Positions 52,375-63,000 are shown, counted from the first letter of the stretch. The stretch is DNA of 64,000 nucleotides from JAZKHT01 sp040385245 (GCA_040385245.1 JAZKHT010000007.1:434001-498000); one strand, 5' to 3'. Program-made: numbers and translations. Notes: a model not told the origin generated them from the sequence alone.

Positions 52375-52955
52375 TTCGTGATCTCCTCGACCAGCGCCTT
52401 GCCTTCAAGTTCGGCCGCCTCGTGCGCCGAGATGAAGGGCGTGGGGTCGTCCATCAGACCGCGCATGACGGCGATTTTCTTGATGATTTCCGACACACCC
52501 TGAAAGGCCAGCAGCGTGAAACCGGTCAACAACAGCGCCTTGGCCGGCCAGATGATCAACCCGCCAGAGTTTGTGGACACCTCTTGGTTGCCGATGGACA
52601 TCGCGACGTAAGGCACGAAGTAATACAGCATCAGCAATGTGAACGGCATCAGGAAGAAGACGTGTCCAAACAGGTCGATCCAGTGCTGCACCCGGCGCGA
52701 AAACATGCCGTAGACGATGTCGATCCGAATGTGTTCGTTCTGTTTCAGCGTGTAGGCCGAAGCCAGCAGGAACGCGGCGCCAAACAGATACCACTGCAAT
52801 TCCAACCACGAGTTTGATGAGACGCTGAACACCTTGCGTATGACCGCGTTTGTCGCGCTAACCAGGACCGCCAAAAGGATCAGCCAGGACATTGCCCTGC
52901 CGATCAGTTCGTTGACGCGGTCGATGATGGACGAGAGTCCGAGAAGACCTCGCAT
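52371..52955 (-). CDS. dctQ: TRAP transporter small permease, DctQ type
   Basis: A 194-residue protein with four membrane segments and the family pattern SWLILLAVLVSATNAVIRKV, SSNSWLELQWYLFGAAFLLA and LKQNEHIRIDIVYG. It forms the membrane complex with DctM. ATG 52955 follows GGGGGGAA. It is divergent from a small secreted-protein gene over 218 bases in which no further gene is seen. Confidence 0.9.
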   Translation of the reverse strand: MRGLLGLSSIIDRVNELIGRAMSWLILLAVLVSATNAVIRKVFSVSSNSWLELQWYLFGAAFLLASAYTLKQNEHIRIDIVYGMFSRRVQHWIDLFGHVFFLMPFTLLMLYYFVPYVAMSIGNQEVSTNSGGLIIWPAKALLLTGFTLLAFQGVSEIIKKIAVMRGLMDDPTPFISAHEAAELEGKALVEEITK

Positions 52956-53173
52956 GCATTCCCCCCTTGGTTGTGACGTTTCTTGTTTTGTCCGTGCCCC
53001 GGTATGTCCGACGCCGGGCGGTTTCGTCAATCTTAGCGTGGGGTAAGCGGGCAGCGGTAATGAATTGCGGCCAACGAGCGACGAAATATCGCAAAAAGTG
53101 CCTGCTGCCCGAAACTTCCGCGATGGGTGTCCGTAGCTTCGGCACTGACACCAACAATCAAGGGAGACTTCAA

Positions 53174-53383
53174 ATGTCCAAAAAGATCACCGCCGCAGTC
53201 CTGGCCCTGTCTTTCGTCGCCACGGGTGCGTTGGCAAAGGGCCACGATCAGGGAAATACCGAAATGCCCGGAACGACCGTGGGTGCGACGGTCGCGGCGT
53301 CGCAGTCGCTGGGCGCGATCAAGGGCAACCGCCCTGATGAGCGCGGCCCCAACAATGGCGCAGCACTGGTTGCCGGACGCTGA
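53174..53383 (+). CDS. small secreted protein of unknown function
   Basis: A 69-residue protein with a signal peptide (MSKKITAAVLALSFVATGAL, cleavage near ALA-KG) and a mature part of about 47 residues containing EMPGTTVGATVAASQSLGAI and RPDERGPNNGAALVAGR. There is no cysteine in the mature part. I do not recognise a family. GGAG lies eight bases before the ATG. It faces the DUF4198 gene, 56 bases away, and has its own upstream region. Confidence 0.7.
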   Translation: MSKKITAAVLALSFVATGALAKGHDQGNTEMPGTTVGATVAASQSLGAIKGNRPDERGPNNGAALVAGR

Positions 53384-53439
53384 ACACGACGTTGGCCCGG
53401 ATGCAGCCGCGTCCGGGCCAGACGAAATGACACCGCAGC

Positions 53440-54267
53440 CTATTGCCTGACGTCAAAGGTCAAGGTTGCCCAATGGCTTTCCCAGAACACCGCCGTGCCG
53501 TTGAAGGGTTCCATATGCACAGCCGCCAAAAGATACGTGCCGGGCTGTGCAAATGGGACCCGCGCGATACCGCCCGCGTCGGTCTTGACCAGCGTGCGCG
53601 TGACGTTGTCCGCCCCGGCAGTGCCCGCTGCCTGCACAAAGATGGCGACCTGCGTGTCGGCGCTGGGCTGCCCCTGCCACGTCAGCGCGACGTCGATGGC
53701 GGTTGTCCCGTCGACAAACGGGTTCTGCACGGCGACCAGTTCAAACGGCATCCCGGTCGGCGTGTCCAGTTGATCGGCGGACGCCGGGCCAACCTGCACC
53801 AAGGCGCGGGCGTTGCGGATGTATCCTTCGGCGAAATCCTCTTCCGGCAGACCGCGGGCGCGGTGCGCCTCGACGATGCCGGTCAGACCCTCATAGGTCA
53901 GGTAGCTTTGGAATTTCTCCATGTTATCAAAGTTGATATAGGCCGGGGCGGCGTGGAATGTGATGCGGTGCAGGCCCGGTTCATCGAACGCAAAGGACAG
54001 TGCCGGAATGTCGCCTTCGCGACCTTTCAGCGGGACGGCACCGGACGGTGTCCAATGTTGCGCGGTGATGACAGACCGGCGCAGCCAGGGAAACACCTCT
54101 CCCTGCATGTCCTGACCCACGCGCAGGTCGGCGGTCATCTTGGTGCCCACCTCGGCGCGGTGCGACTGGGGGGCAATCCAGAATTCATGGGCGGACAGCG
54201 GCGCCGCCAACCCGATCAGCAAAAGACACGCGGCAATTCCGGGGCGCAGGCGCAGGGGGCGGGTCAT
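53440..54267 (-). CDS. DUF4198 periplasmic protein (NikM-like)
   Basis: A 275-residue exported protein with a signal peptide (residues 1-26, ending LSAHEFW) and a DUF4198 beta-sandwich. It keeps the N-terminal His after processing (AHEFWIAPQSHRAEVG) and a His/Met-rich end (LLAAVHMEPFNGTAVFWESHW). NikM-type proteins with this domain bind nickel or cobalt; the mature N-terminal His is suggestive. It is divergent from the HupE/UreJ-like gene, which supports a metal-uptake role. Confidence 0.82.
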   Translation of the reverse strand: MTRPLRLRPGIAACLLLIGLAAPLSAHEFWIAPQSHRAEVGTKMTADLRVGQDMQGEVFPWLRRSVITAQHWTPSGAVPLKGREGDIPALSFAFDEPGLHRITFHAAPAYINFDNMEKFQSYLTYEGLTGIVEAHRARGLPEEDFAEGYIRNARALVQVGPASADQLDTPTGMPFELVAVQNPFVDGTTAIDVALTWQGQPSADTQVAIFVQAAGTAGADNVTRTLVKTDAGGIARVPFAQPGTYLLAAVHMEPFNGTAVFWESHWATLTFDVRQ

Positions 54268-54365
54268 GGGCGTCTTTCTGTTGATGGGACATTGTGTGGG
54301 ACAGCTGGATTTCCACCACCAACAGCTAGATTGTCCGCTTTGGTGGCAAGGCAAGGAAGAACAAC

Positions 54366-55499
54366 ATGATTGTGAAGACTATCCCGATGCGTCTTGCCCG
54401 TCAGATGTTTCTTGCCCTTGCGCTGTTGGTCAGCCCTGCCAGCGCCCACGAGGTTTTGCCGTCCATTGCGGACATGACGGTGGTGGATGGCGATCTGGTC
54501 TTTGACGTCCGCGCCAATCTGGAAGGGTTCATCGCGGGCATCGACCTGACCGCTACCACCGACACGAACGCCGCCCCCGAAGCGTCGACCTATGATACGC
54601 TGCGCGCCCTGCCCCCTGCAGAACTGGAGGTGCGGTTTCGCGAAATCTGGCCAGAAATGGCGCAGCAGATCGTGATCCGTGCCGATGGCGTCGACGTGAT
54701 CCCGGACCTGCAAACGGTGACAGTGCCGGAAGTGGGCGATACGTCAGTCACCCGGCCATCGACGTTCCGCTTTTCCACCGCCTTGCCGGATGGGACGCAG
54801 TCGGTGCAGGTCGGCTGGGCGGGCCAATACGGCGCGCTGGTGGTCCGGCAGATCGGGGTCGAAAATCCTTATGATGGGTATCTTGAGGCGGGAAGCCTGT
54901 CCGATCCGATTGCCCTTGGTGGCGGTGATCAGATGGGCGCTGTACAGGCGTTCCTGTCCTATATCCCGGTCGGATTCGATCACATCGTGCCAAAGGGGCT
55001 GGACCATATCCTGTTCGTGCTTGGCCTGTTCTTTCTGTCCACCCGCCTGCGGCCGCTGTTGTGGCAAGTGTCGGCCTTTACGCTGGCGCATACCGTCACC
55101 CTCGCGCTGGGCGCGATGGGATATGTCACCCTGCCCGGCAGCATCGTGGAACCGATCATCGCTGCGTCCATCGTGTTCATCGCGGTTGAAAACATCCTGA
55201 CAGACGGCCTGTCGCGCTGGCGACCGTTGATTGTATTCGGTTTTGGCCTGCTTCATGGCCTTGGATTTGCATCCGTCCTGCAAGAATTCGGTCTGCCCGA
55301 ATCTGGGTTCATCGCGGCGTTGATCGGGTTCAACGTCGGCGTTGAACTGGGGCAGCTGTTCGTGATCGCGGTGGCCTTTGCACTGGTCGGATACTGGTTC
55401 GGGGCAAAGCCGTGGTATCGGCGCCTGATCGCCGTTCCGGCATCGGCCGGAATTGCGGCGGTGGGGCTGTACTGGTTCATCGAAAGGGTGGTGGCGTGA
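54366..55499 (+). CDS. HupE/UreJ-family membrane protein
   Basis: A 377-residue protein with a signal peptide, a periplasmic domain of about 170 residues, and six or seven membrane segments. It has the HupE motifs GFDHIVPKGLDHILFVLGLF, FTLAHTVTLAL, FGFGLLHGLGFASVL and FNVGVELGQL. The family is linked to nickel or cobalt import for hydrogenase, urease or B12 enzymes; no such enzyme is in this window. AGGAAGAACAAC precedes the ATG. Confidence 0.87.
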   Translation: MIVKTIPMRLARQMFLALALLVSPASAHEVLPSIADMTVVDGDLVFDVRANLEGFIAGIDLTATTDTNAAPEASTYDTLRALPPAELEVRFREIWPEMAQQIVIRADGVDVIPDLQTVTVPEVGDTSVTRPSTFRFSTALPDGTQSVQVGWAGQYGALVVRQIGVENPYDGYLEAGSLSDPIALGGGDQMGAVQAFLSYIPVGFDHIVPKGLDHILFVLGLFFLSTRLRPLLWQVSAFTLAHTVTLALGAMGYVTLPGSIVEPIIAASIVFIAVENILTDGLSRWRPLIVFGFGLLHGLGFASVLQEFGLPESGFIAALIGFNVGVELGQLFVIAVAFALVGYWFGAKPWYRRLIAVPASAGIAAVGLYWFIERVVA

Positions 55500-55645
55500 T
55501 CTGCCAAAACCGAAAAATCTTTCAATAAGCTTAGGTAAAACTGTCCAATTTTCGCCTCAGTTCACCCTCAGATTGAGGATGGGGCGAAGGTGAGGGTCGT
55601 GGTGTCTTTCCGGTGGGACGACGCGGGCCGAACATTAGGACAATA

Positions 55646-56602
55646 ATGATGAGAATCCTGGCAGTTGACGACGATCCTGTGTTTCTTGAACTGCTGGCAG
55701 CGATGTTGAAAACCATCGGCTATTCCGACATCACCACGATGATGTCGGCGGAAAATGCCGTGCGCGAACTGGATATGGCGGGTCACGCCTATGACTGCAT
55801 CCTGTCCGACCTTCAGATGCCGGGAATGGACGGGGTCGCCTTCACCAGTGCCATCCGCGCCAAACCATCCTATCGCCAGACCCCGATTCTGATGATCACC
55901 GCCATGTCGGGCAAAAGCTTTGTCGACGATGCCTTTGCCGCCGGGGCCACGGATTACATCACGAAACCGCTGGATGTGATCGAACTGAAGGCCCGCATCG
56001 GCATGGTTGCCCGGCTTTTGGCTGAACGACGCCGACTTGCGGAATTCGCCCGTCTGGTCGGCCAGCGCGCCGCCGCAGTCGAGATCGAGGCAGAGTTTGA
56101 AACGCCGATCCTGATCCCCGGCTTTGACCGTGGCATCGATTATCTGGCGATGGAGAATTATCTGCTGACGCTGGGCGTGAAACGGATGTTCTCCACTTCC
56201 GCCTTCGGGATTCACATCAAGAATGCCGGGGTGATCTTCAACAAGGCGTCGGGTGCCACCTTTGTTCAGATGCTGGGCGATGTGGCGGCCACGATCATGG
56301 ATGCGCTGAAAACCGAAGATGTTCTGCTGGCCTATGCGGGCAGCGGCACCTTTGTTTGCGTGACCGAACATGATCTGGGCAGCAATCCCGAAGATATCGA
56401 GATTTTCATGAACATCGGCCTGATGGATTTCGAATCGATCTACGCCTCGGACAGGCTGCCTGTGCCGCAGGTGCGGGTCGGTGAAGTCACGCGAAGCTCG
56501 TTCCTGTCGCCCACAAAACCCACGCGCGTGCTTGAACGCGCCATCGCCTCTGCGATAAACCCGCCTGACAAAAAGCAAAAGGCGGGACGTTTGGTGGCAT
56601 GA
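55646..56602 (+). CDS. response regulator with a degenerate GGDEF-like output domain
   Basis: A 318-residue protein. The receiver domain (residues 1-125) has the acidic cluster in ILAVDDDPV, phospho-acceptor Asp55 (ILSDLQMPGMDG) and Lys in DYITKPLD. The C-terminal part (about 165-290) follows the diguanylate-cyclase pattern (HIKNAGVIFNKASGATFVQM, then LLAYAGSGTFVCV), but the GGDEF signature reads GSGTF, so cyclase activity is not expected. The stop overlaps the Hpt gene start. AGGA precedes the ATGATG pair; 55646 was chosen. Confidence 0.8.
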   Translation: MMRILAVDDDPVFLELLAAMLKTIGYSDITTMMSAENAVRELDMAGHAYDCILSDLQMPGMDGVAFTSAIRAKPSYRQTPILMITAMSGKSFVDDAFAAGATDYITKPLDVIELKARIGMVARLLAERRRLAEFARLVGQRAAAVEIEAEFETPILIPGFDRGIDYLAMENYLLTLGVKRMFSTSAFGIHIKNAGVIFNKASGATFVQMLGDVAATIMDALKTEDVLLAYAGSGTFVCVTEHDLGSNPEDIEIFMNIGLMDFESIYASDRLPVPQVRVGEVTRSSFLSPTKPTRVLERAIASAINPPDKKQKAGRLVA

Positions 56603-56922
56603 TGTATAGCGCGGCACTCCGCCTGCAAGACAGCCCGCTGGCAGCGGCGGAACAGGCATTCCTGCGTCTGGCCGTTTCGCGCGCCCGGACCTTGCGCGAC
56701 TGCGGGCAACAGATCGCGACCGGCCAGAATATGACCGAGGCGACAGACCGCATCGCCGGTATCGCGCATCAGTTGACCGGCACCGCCGAAACCCTGGGCT
56801 TCATTGAAATCGGGTTGATCGCCGAAGAGCTTGACCATCACTGCACGACGACCAAGGATTATCCGCAGATCAGCCGCCTTTTGTATTCCTTGCTGGACCA
56901 GTTGTCCGCACTGGCGCGCTGA
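56599..56922 (+). CDS. Hpt-domain phosphotransfer protein
   Basis: A 107-residue all-helical protein with the Hpt signature IAGIAHQLTGTAETLGF, placing the phospho-accepting histidine at His57. It can relay phosphoryl groups between receivers. It is translationally coupled (ATGA) to the response-regulator gene upstream and convergent with the hybrid kinase gene (13 bases apart), whose receiver it may serve. Confidence 0.83.
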   Translation: MMYSAALRLQDSPLAAAEQAFLRLAVSRARTLRDCGQQIATGQNMTEATDRIAGIAHQLTGTAETLGFIEIGLIAEELDHHCTTTKDYPQISRLLYSLLDQLSALAR

Positions 56923-56935
56923 CCCCCAAAAACCA

Positions 56936-59485
56936 TCAGCGTCGCAGCATGGACCGGATCACCTTGGTAAGGTCGGTCATGGTGATCGGTTTTGACACGC
57001 AACTGTCAAATCCCCAGATCAGGTATTCCACGATCTGATGCGACATCGCGTTTGCGGTCACCGCAACGATCGGCACGCGGGGCAGATCCTGCTCGGCCTC
57101 TTTCAGCCGGATTTCGTGCAAGGCGGCCTTGCCGTCCATCACCGGCATCGCGATGTCCAGCAGGATCACGTCAAAGCGGCCGGGTTCCCATGCCTGCACC
57201 GCCTGCAGACCGTCGGAAACGGTGGTCACTTCGGCACCGCAGCGCGTCAGCATCAGTTCCAGCACAGACCGGTTGGTGCCGTTGTCATCAGCGGCCAATA
57301 TGCGCAGCCCGTCCAGTCGCGCCTCGGCCTCGGGTTGGGGTCGGGCGGTGCGGATGTTGCCTTCGGCGACGGGCAGCGGCAGGGTGACGCGCACGGTGGT
57401 CCCGCGCCCGACCTCGGACGTGACGCTGACATCCCCGCCCATCCGCAGGATCAGGTTGCGGGTGATGGCCATGCCAAGCCCGGTGCCTCCAAAGCGGCGG
57501 GTCACCGAACTGTCGGCTTGGGTGAATTCATCGTGCAGATGCGCAATCTGATCTGCGGTCATGCCGATGCCGCTGTCTTTCACCTCGATCGTCAGGGGTG
57601 AACCGCGACGACCCGACACCTTGACCGACACCTCGCCCTTGTCGGTGAACTTGATCGCGTTGGACACAAGGTTGTGCAGCACCTGCTGCACGCGGAAGGG
57701 GTCGCCGATGCGCGCCGCCTCGGCCCCTGATCCGACCAGCACCTCGAAATCCAGACCCTTTTCTTCGGCCCGCAAGGTGTGCAGATCCTCCACCCGTTCG
57801 GCCAGTTCGACGGGGCTGAAGGGCAGCGATTCCAGCTCCAGCTTGCCGGCCTCGATCTTGGACATGTCCAGAATGTCGTTCAGGATGTTCAGCAGGGTTT
57901 CGCCTGACCGGCGGATGGTGCCGATCATCCGTTTGTGTTCCGGGTTGGTCAGCGCGGAATCCAGCACCTCGGCCATGCCCAGAACGCCGTTCAGCGGTGT
58001 TCTGATCTCGTGGCTCATGTTGGCAAGAAACATGGATTTGGTGCGGCTGGCTTCTTCGGCGCGGGCCTTGGCAAGGTAAAGCTGCGTGACATCAGACCCG
58101 ACGCCGCGATACCCAACGAACGTCCCGGCAGGGTCATGGACGGGCGCACCGCTGATGCGGAACCACCGTTCATCGCCGTCGGGTGACATCGGCGCCCGAT
58201 AGACGAAATCGCGGAACGCGCGGTGGTCGCGCAATGCGGAAAAGACCAGCTCCCAATCCGCGCTGCTGCGCACGTCGGGGTTCGCCTCAAGCCATTCTTC
58301 GCGGGTTTTGCCCAAGATCTGATCGGCCGGAATGCCGATGCGTTCAAAATAGTCGGGCTGCGAGATAAAACTGAACCGCAGGTCGCAGTCCTTTTCCCAG
58401 AACCAGCCGTCTGACACGGCGGCGATGTCGATGAACCGCTGTTCGGCGGTGGCGCGTTCTGACAACGCATGTTCCAGCGCGTCCTTGGCCCCCTGTAGGG
58501 CGGCCTCGCGCGTTTTCTGTTCGGTGATTTCGATCTGCACCCCGGCCATCAGTTCGGCCTGACCATCCTGGGCATGGCGGATCACGCGGCCCCGGTCCAG
58601 CACCCAGATAAAATGGCCCGCCTTGTGGCGAAGGCGGTATTCCGCTTCGTAGGTTTCGGTTTCCCCGGACAGGCAGCGCGCGATCAGCGCCTCGACGTGG
58701 GCGCTGTCGTCGGGATGGATCAGCCCGCTCCATGTTCGGTAATCGACGGGCGATACTTCGGGCAAGGTATAGCCCAGCATTTTCGCCCACAGCGCGTTGA
58801 CATGCTGTTTCCCGGTCAGCAGTTCCCAATCCCAGGTGCCGACCTGCGCCCCTTCGATGACGTTGCGCAGGCGTTCTTCGGCCAGCACCAACCCGGTGAC
58901 ATCGGAATGGACAGAGATGACCGATCCGCCCGCACTGCGCCGTTCGGTGATGCGCACGATGCGGCCATCGGGCAGTTCCCGTTGGGCCACGCCGCCGGTG
59001 CCGTCCCCCAGATGCTGCGGCACCGGTGGGCGATCGGGATAAAGCGCGCGGTAGCTGCGGTTGCAGGCCAAGGGGCGCCCCGCGTCGTCAAAGATGGCAA
59101 CGGCATCATCCAGCGCCTCGATCACATCGCCCAAGGGGTGCGATTGCGCCGTCAGGCGACGGGCCAGAAGGGCACCGATTCCGCTAGCGATGGGGCGCAA
59201 ATGATCAAGCGTCGTGGCAGGCAACGGCTGATCGCCCGGCGTCACGCACAGATGCCCCAGACCGGGGCCAAGCGGCAGCGACAGACCGGGCGTGTCCGAC
59301 AGTGCAAGCGTTGCCCCCAGCGCAAGGCCGACCCGGTCCAGCGCCTGCGCGATGGCGCAGTCTATATCGCCGTCAGGGGCGGCCAGCAGCGCACCCAGAA
59401 CCGAAATGACAAGATCGGGAGTGATGCCTTTGCACAGGTCCGGCGATGCCAGATGTCCAAGCGTCTGCTTACCCTCGAATGCCAT
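56936..59485 (-). CDS. PAS hybrid histidine kinase
   Basis: An 849-residue cytoplasmic hybrid kinase: an N-terminal region of unclear fold, three PAS domains (about residues 130-480; AQVGTWDWELLTGKQHVNAL is a PAS/PAC start), then HisKA with MSHEIRTPLNGVLGMAEVL. HATPase follows (NLVSNAIKFTDKGEVSV, RFGGTGLGMAITRNLILRMG), then a C-terminal receiver (ILAADDNGTNRSVLEL, VILLDIAMPVMDG). No membrane segment is seen. ATG 59485 (AGGA nine bases upstream) is preferred over 59545. It lies 37 bases after the stand-alone receiver gene. Confidence 0.92.
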   Translation of the reverse strand: MAFEGKQTLGHLASPDLCKGITPDLVISVLGALLAAPDGDIDCAIAQALDRVGLALGATLALSDTPGLSLPLGPGLGHLCVTPGDQPLPATTLDHLRPIASGIGALLARRLTAQSHPLGDVIEALDDAVAIFDDAGRPLACNRSYRALYPDRPPVPQHLGDGTGGVAQRELPDGRIVRITERRSAGGSVISVHSDVTGLVLAEERLRNVIEGAQVGTWDWELLTGKQHVNALWAKMLGYTLPEVSPVDYRTWSGLIHPDDSAHVEALIARCLSGETETYEAEYRLRHKAGHFIWVLDRGRVIRHAQDGQAELMAGVQIEITEQKTREAALQGAKDALEHALSERATAEQRFIDIAAVSDGWFWEKDCDLRFSFISQPDYFERIGIPADQILGKTREEWLEANPDVRSSADWELVFSALRDHRAFRDFVYRAPMSPDGDERWFRISGAPVHDPAGTFVGYRGVGSDVTQLYLAKARAEEASRTKSMFLANMSHEIRTPLNGVLGMAEVLDSALTNPEHKRMIGTIRRSGETLLNILNDILDMSKIEAGKLELESLPFSPVELAERVEDLHTLRAEEKGLDFEVLVGSGAEAARIGDPFRVQQVLHNLVSNAIKFTDKGEVSVKVSGRRGSPLTIEVKDSGIGMTADQIAHLHDEFTQADSSVTRRFGGTGLGMAITRNLILRMGGDVSVTSEVGRGTTVRVTLPLPVAEGNIRTARPQPEAEARLDGLRILAADDNGTNRSVLELMLTRCGAEVTTVSDGLQAVQAWEPGRFDVILLDIAMPVMDGKAALHEIRLKEAEQDLPRVPIVAVTANAMSHQIVEYLIWGFDSCVSKPITMTDLTKVIRSMLRR

Positions 59486-59522
59486 GCGGCGCGGTCCTGT
59501 CTGGTCTGTTTGACCCGTTGGA

Positions 59523-59918
59523 TCAGGTCTTGCGAAGGATGGCATTGATGGTGTTCAGGAACACCTCGGCCCGCAAGGGTTTGGGCAAGACCGCCTCGAC
59601 AAGCCCTTCGGTGGTGCGGATCTGGGCGTGGTCGGCTTCGGCGGTGAAACGCACGACAGGGGTGCGAGAATTGTTTGAATTGCCCGACCGCAGATAGCGG
59701 ATCACCCGGTCACCGGTAATATGCGGCATGTTGTGGTCAAACAGCATCAGATCGAACCGGCTGCCAAGCGCGGTTTCCAGCGCGCTGCGCCCATCGCCCA
59801 CCACGGTCAGTTCGATATGGCTTTGATTTGCCAAGAAGGCCTTGATGACCTCTTGGTTCACTTCGTCATCCTCGGCAAGAAGGATGCGGAATTTCTGGTC
59901 TGGTCCCGTCCCGGTCAT
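59523..59918 (-). CDS. single-domain response regulator
   Basis: A 131-residue CheY-like receiver with no output domain. It has acidic residues in RILLAEDDEVNQEV, phospho-acceptor Asp61 in LMLFDHNMPHITGD, Thr in VVRFTAEAD and Lys in AVLPKPLRA. It is the first gene of an operon with the hybrid kinase downstream and probably acts as a relay or phosphate sink with the Hpt protein. The 159-base upstream stretch is AT-rich for this genome and likely holds the promoter. Confidence 0.9.
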   Translation of the reverse strand: MTGTGPDQKFRILLAEDDEVNQEVIKAFLANQSHIELTVVGDGRSALETALGSRFDLMLFDHNMPHITGDRVIRYLRSGNSNNSRTPVVRFTAEADHAQIRTTEGLVEAVLPKPLRAEVFLNTINAILRKT

Positions 59919-60077
59919 GCGCCGTCACCCCGTCCCGTCACGCGCCAGGCGCGCTTGCTTCAATGAAGCCACATCTTGTTGGCGACATTGTGGTGAAATT
60001 ACAGAAAATTCGGAAAAATAAAAACATTAACCTTACATTACCCGGTATTCCACGCGGGTCAGGCGACAATGTGGCGT

Positions 60078-63000
60078 CTATCCGGCGATAAGCGACCGGA
60101 TCGCGTGAATCAGGTCTTTTCTCTTGAACGGCTTGGCAAGATGCGTGTCAAAGCCGCCCATGATATAGTCGGCCACCTGATTGGGCATCGCGTTGGCCGT
60201 CACTGCAATTGCGGGAACCGCCCCTCCGCCCACCGTCGCCTCACGTCGCCGGATTTCGGACAAGGCACTTAGTCCGTCCAGAACGGGCATGGTGATGTCC
60301 AGCAGCAAAAGGTCAAAGGCGGTGCCGGATCGATGCGCCCGGTCCCAGGCAGAAATCGCATCCTGCCCGTTTTCCACCAAGGTCACCTTCACACCCGTCT
60401 GGGCCAGCATTTCCGACAGAACCAACCGGTTCGTCACGTTGTCGTCAGCCACCAGAAGATGCCGGTCCAGCAGGAAATCCAGGTTGGGGGCGGCTTCCTT
60501 TTCGGCCTGTGGCGCGGGCTGGGTATCGGCCTCGGGCAGGGGCAGGGACACGCGCACCCGCGTGCCGGTTCCCGGTTCGCTGGACAGATCGATCGTCCCG
60601 CCCATCAGCAACACCAGTTCGCGCACGATGGACAGTCCAAGCCCGGTGCCACCAAAGCGGCGGGTCATCGACCCGTCGGCCTGTTCAAAACTTTCGAACA
60701 CGCGGGCCAGTTGCGCCGGGGTCATGCCGACGCCGGTATCGGACACCTCGATCACCAGTGGCTTTCCGGTGCGACACGACAATTTCAGCGTGACGCTGCC
60801 GCGCTCGGTGAACTTGATGGCGTTGTTCAGCAGGTTGTTCAGGATCTGCGTGATCCGGTGGGGGTCACCGATGCGGGCGCGGTCGCTGCCGGCACTGGCC
60901 AGCACCTCGAACTCCAGCCCTTTTTCTTCGGCTTGCACGGCGTGCAGCGCCTCGACCTGCGCCAGGATGTCGGCGGGGATCATCGCCACCTGTTCGATGG
61001 CCATCTTGCCCGCCTCGATCTTGGACATATCAAGGATCGAATTCAGCACCGTCAGCAGCGTTTCGCCAGACCGCCGGATCGTGTCGATCATCTGCTTTTG
61101 TTCGGGCACGGTGATGATGGATTCCAGCACCTCGGCCATGCCCAGCACGCCGTTCAGCGGGGTTCTGATCTCGTGGCTCATGTTGGCAAGGAAGATCGAC
61201 TTGGCGCGGCTCATTTCTTCGGCGCGGGCGCGGGCCTCTTCCAGCCGCGATGTGGCGGCAAGTTCATCGGTGATGTCCGAGAACGACACGACCACCTGCA
61301 CCAGCCCATCCGTCAGGCTAAGGGGCACGGCATTGGCTGACAGGACCCGGCGCGATCCGTCGGGCCAGTGCAGGGCAAAGCGGATATCACGGACGCTGCC
61401 CTTGGCCAGCGCCTGACGGAACGGCAGTTCGTCATCCGGCAAGGGGCTGCCATCCACCCGCTCCAGCCGCCACGACGCATCGTTATAGGATTTCCCCCGA
61501 CTGTCGCGCCGGGTCAGGCCAAGGATACGCTCTGCCTCAAGGTTGACATAGACGATGCGCCCCTGATCGTCCAACACGGCCAGCGCCGCGATAGAGGTAT
61601 CCATCACCTCGGACAGATAGGCCCGGCTGGCGCGTATCTCTTGCTCCAGCCATTTGCGGTCGCTGATGTCCAGATGGACGCCCGCCATGATCAGCGGCAC
61701 ACCTTCTGCAGACCGGGCCGTGATACGGCTGCGCGACAGGATCCAGACCCAGTGGCCATCATCGTGGCGCATCCGAAACTCAAGTTCCTGAAAATCCTCG
61801 CCCCGTGCGTGAACGATGGTTTCTGCGGTTGGCAAGGCGTCAAGATCGTCGGGGTGAACCAGTTCGCGAAAGGCGTCGGTGTTGAACTCGACGCCTTCGT
61901 CCGGGTCGCGGCCCAGCATTTCGGCCCAGCGTCCGCCGACCCGCAGGGTAAAGTTCGCGATGTCCCATTCCCAGGTGCCAACCTCGGCCCCTTCGATGAT
62001 GCCCAACAGGCGCCGCTCGGCCCGGTCGCGTTCGGCAAGGGCGTGGGTCAGGTCGCGGTTGGCACTGTCAAGCGCGGTGATGTGGTTGCGCCGCGCCGTC
62101 ACGTCCAGCGCTACGGCGATGCAACCTCCGTCCGATGTGCGGGTGTGGATGCGTCGCAGCCAGCGCCCGTCGGGCAGGCGCACCTCGTCGATATGGCGGG
62201 GGGTGCGATAGGTTGCGACGCGCTGTTCGACCCAGCGGTCCATGTCAGCATCGGTTCCGCCGGGGCCAAATATGCCCAGCTTTGCTGCCGTGCGCAAAAG
62301 GTCGCCCAGCGTGACCCCATCAACGATATAGGGCGCAAGGGCAGGAAACATCTCGCGGTAGGCGCTGTTGGCCACGACGATGCGGTCCTGATCATCCAGG
62401 ATTACCACGCCGTCAGGCAGCGCGCGCACCGCGTTTTCCAGCCGTGTGTGCGCCTCGGTCGCGGTGCGGGCCAGGCGGGCGACCGCTTCTTCCTGTTCCT
62501 TGGACTTGGTGACGACGGTTTCAACCGACACGAACCCCTGCGGCGCGCCACTGGCATCAAACAGCGGCACCACGTTGAATTCCACCCAATAGCGGGTGCC
62601 GTGCCTGTCCTGATTGATTGCCTGCCCGCTGAAGGCCTGACGCCGGGCGATGGCATCCGCGACGGCGGCTGTCGTGTCCGGGTCGGTGTCATCGCAGCGG
62701 ACCACGTCGCCCAGATACCGTCCCTTGATTTCGGCCAGTGTCCAGCCCGTCTGCGCCTCGAACGCCGCGTTGACCCAGACGATGTTCTGGTCATTGTCGA
62801 TGATCGCCACCAGATTGGACATCGTTTCGACGATCTTGCCCAGACGCAGCAACTCGGTCCGCAGGGATTCATCCTGGGTCACGTCGCGGACAAGAAAGAT
62901 GACGTTGGGCGGGGCCTCGGCCCGTTCGGCCGGCTTTAACGCGCCGGTCAGTTCAAACCAGCGTGGCCCGACCGGCAGATCGAGCCGATAGCGCACCCCA

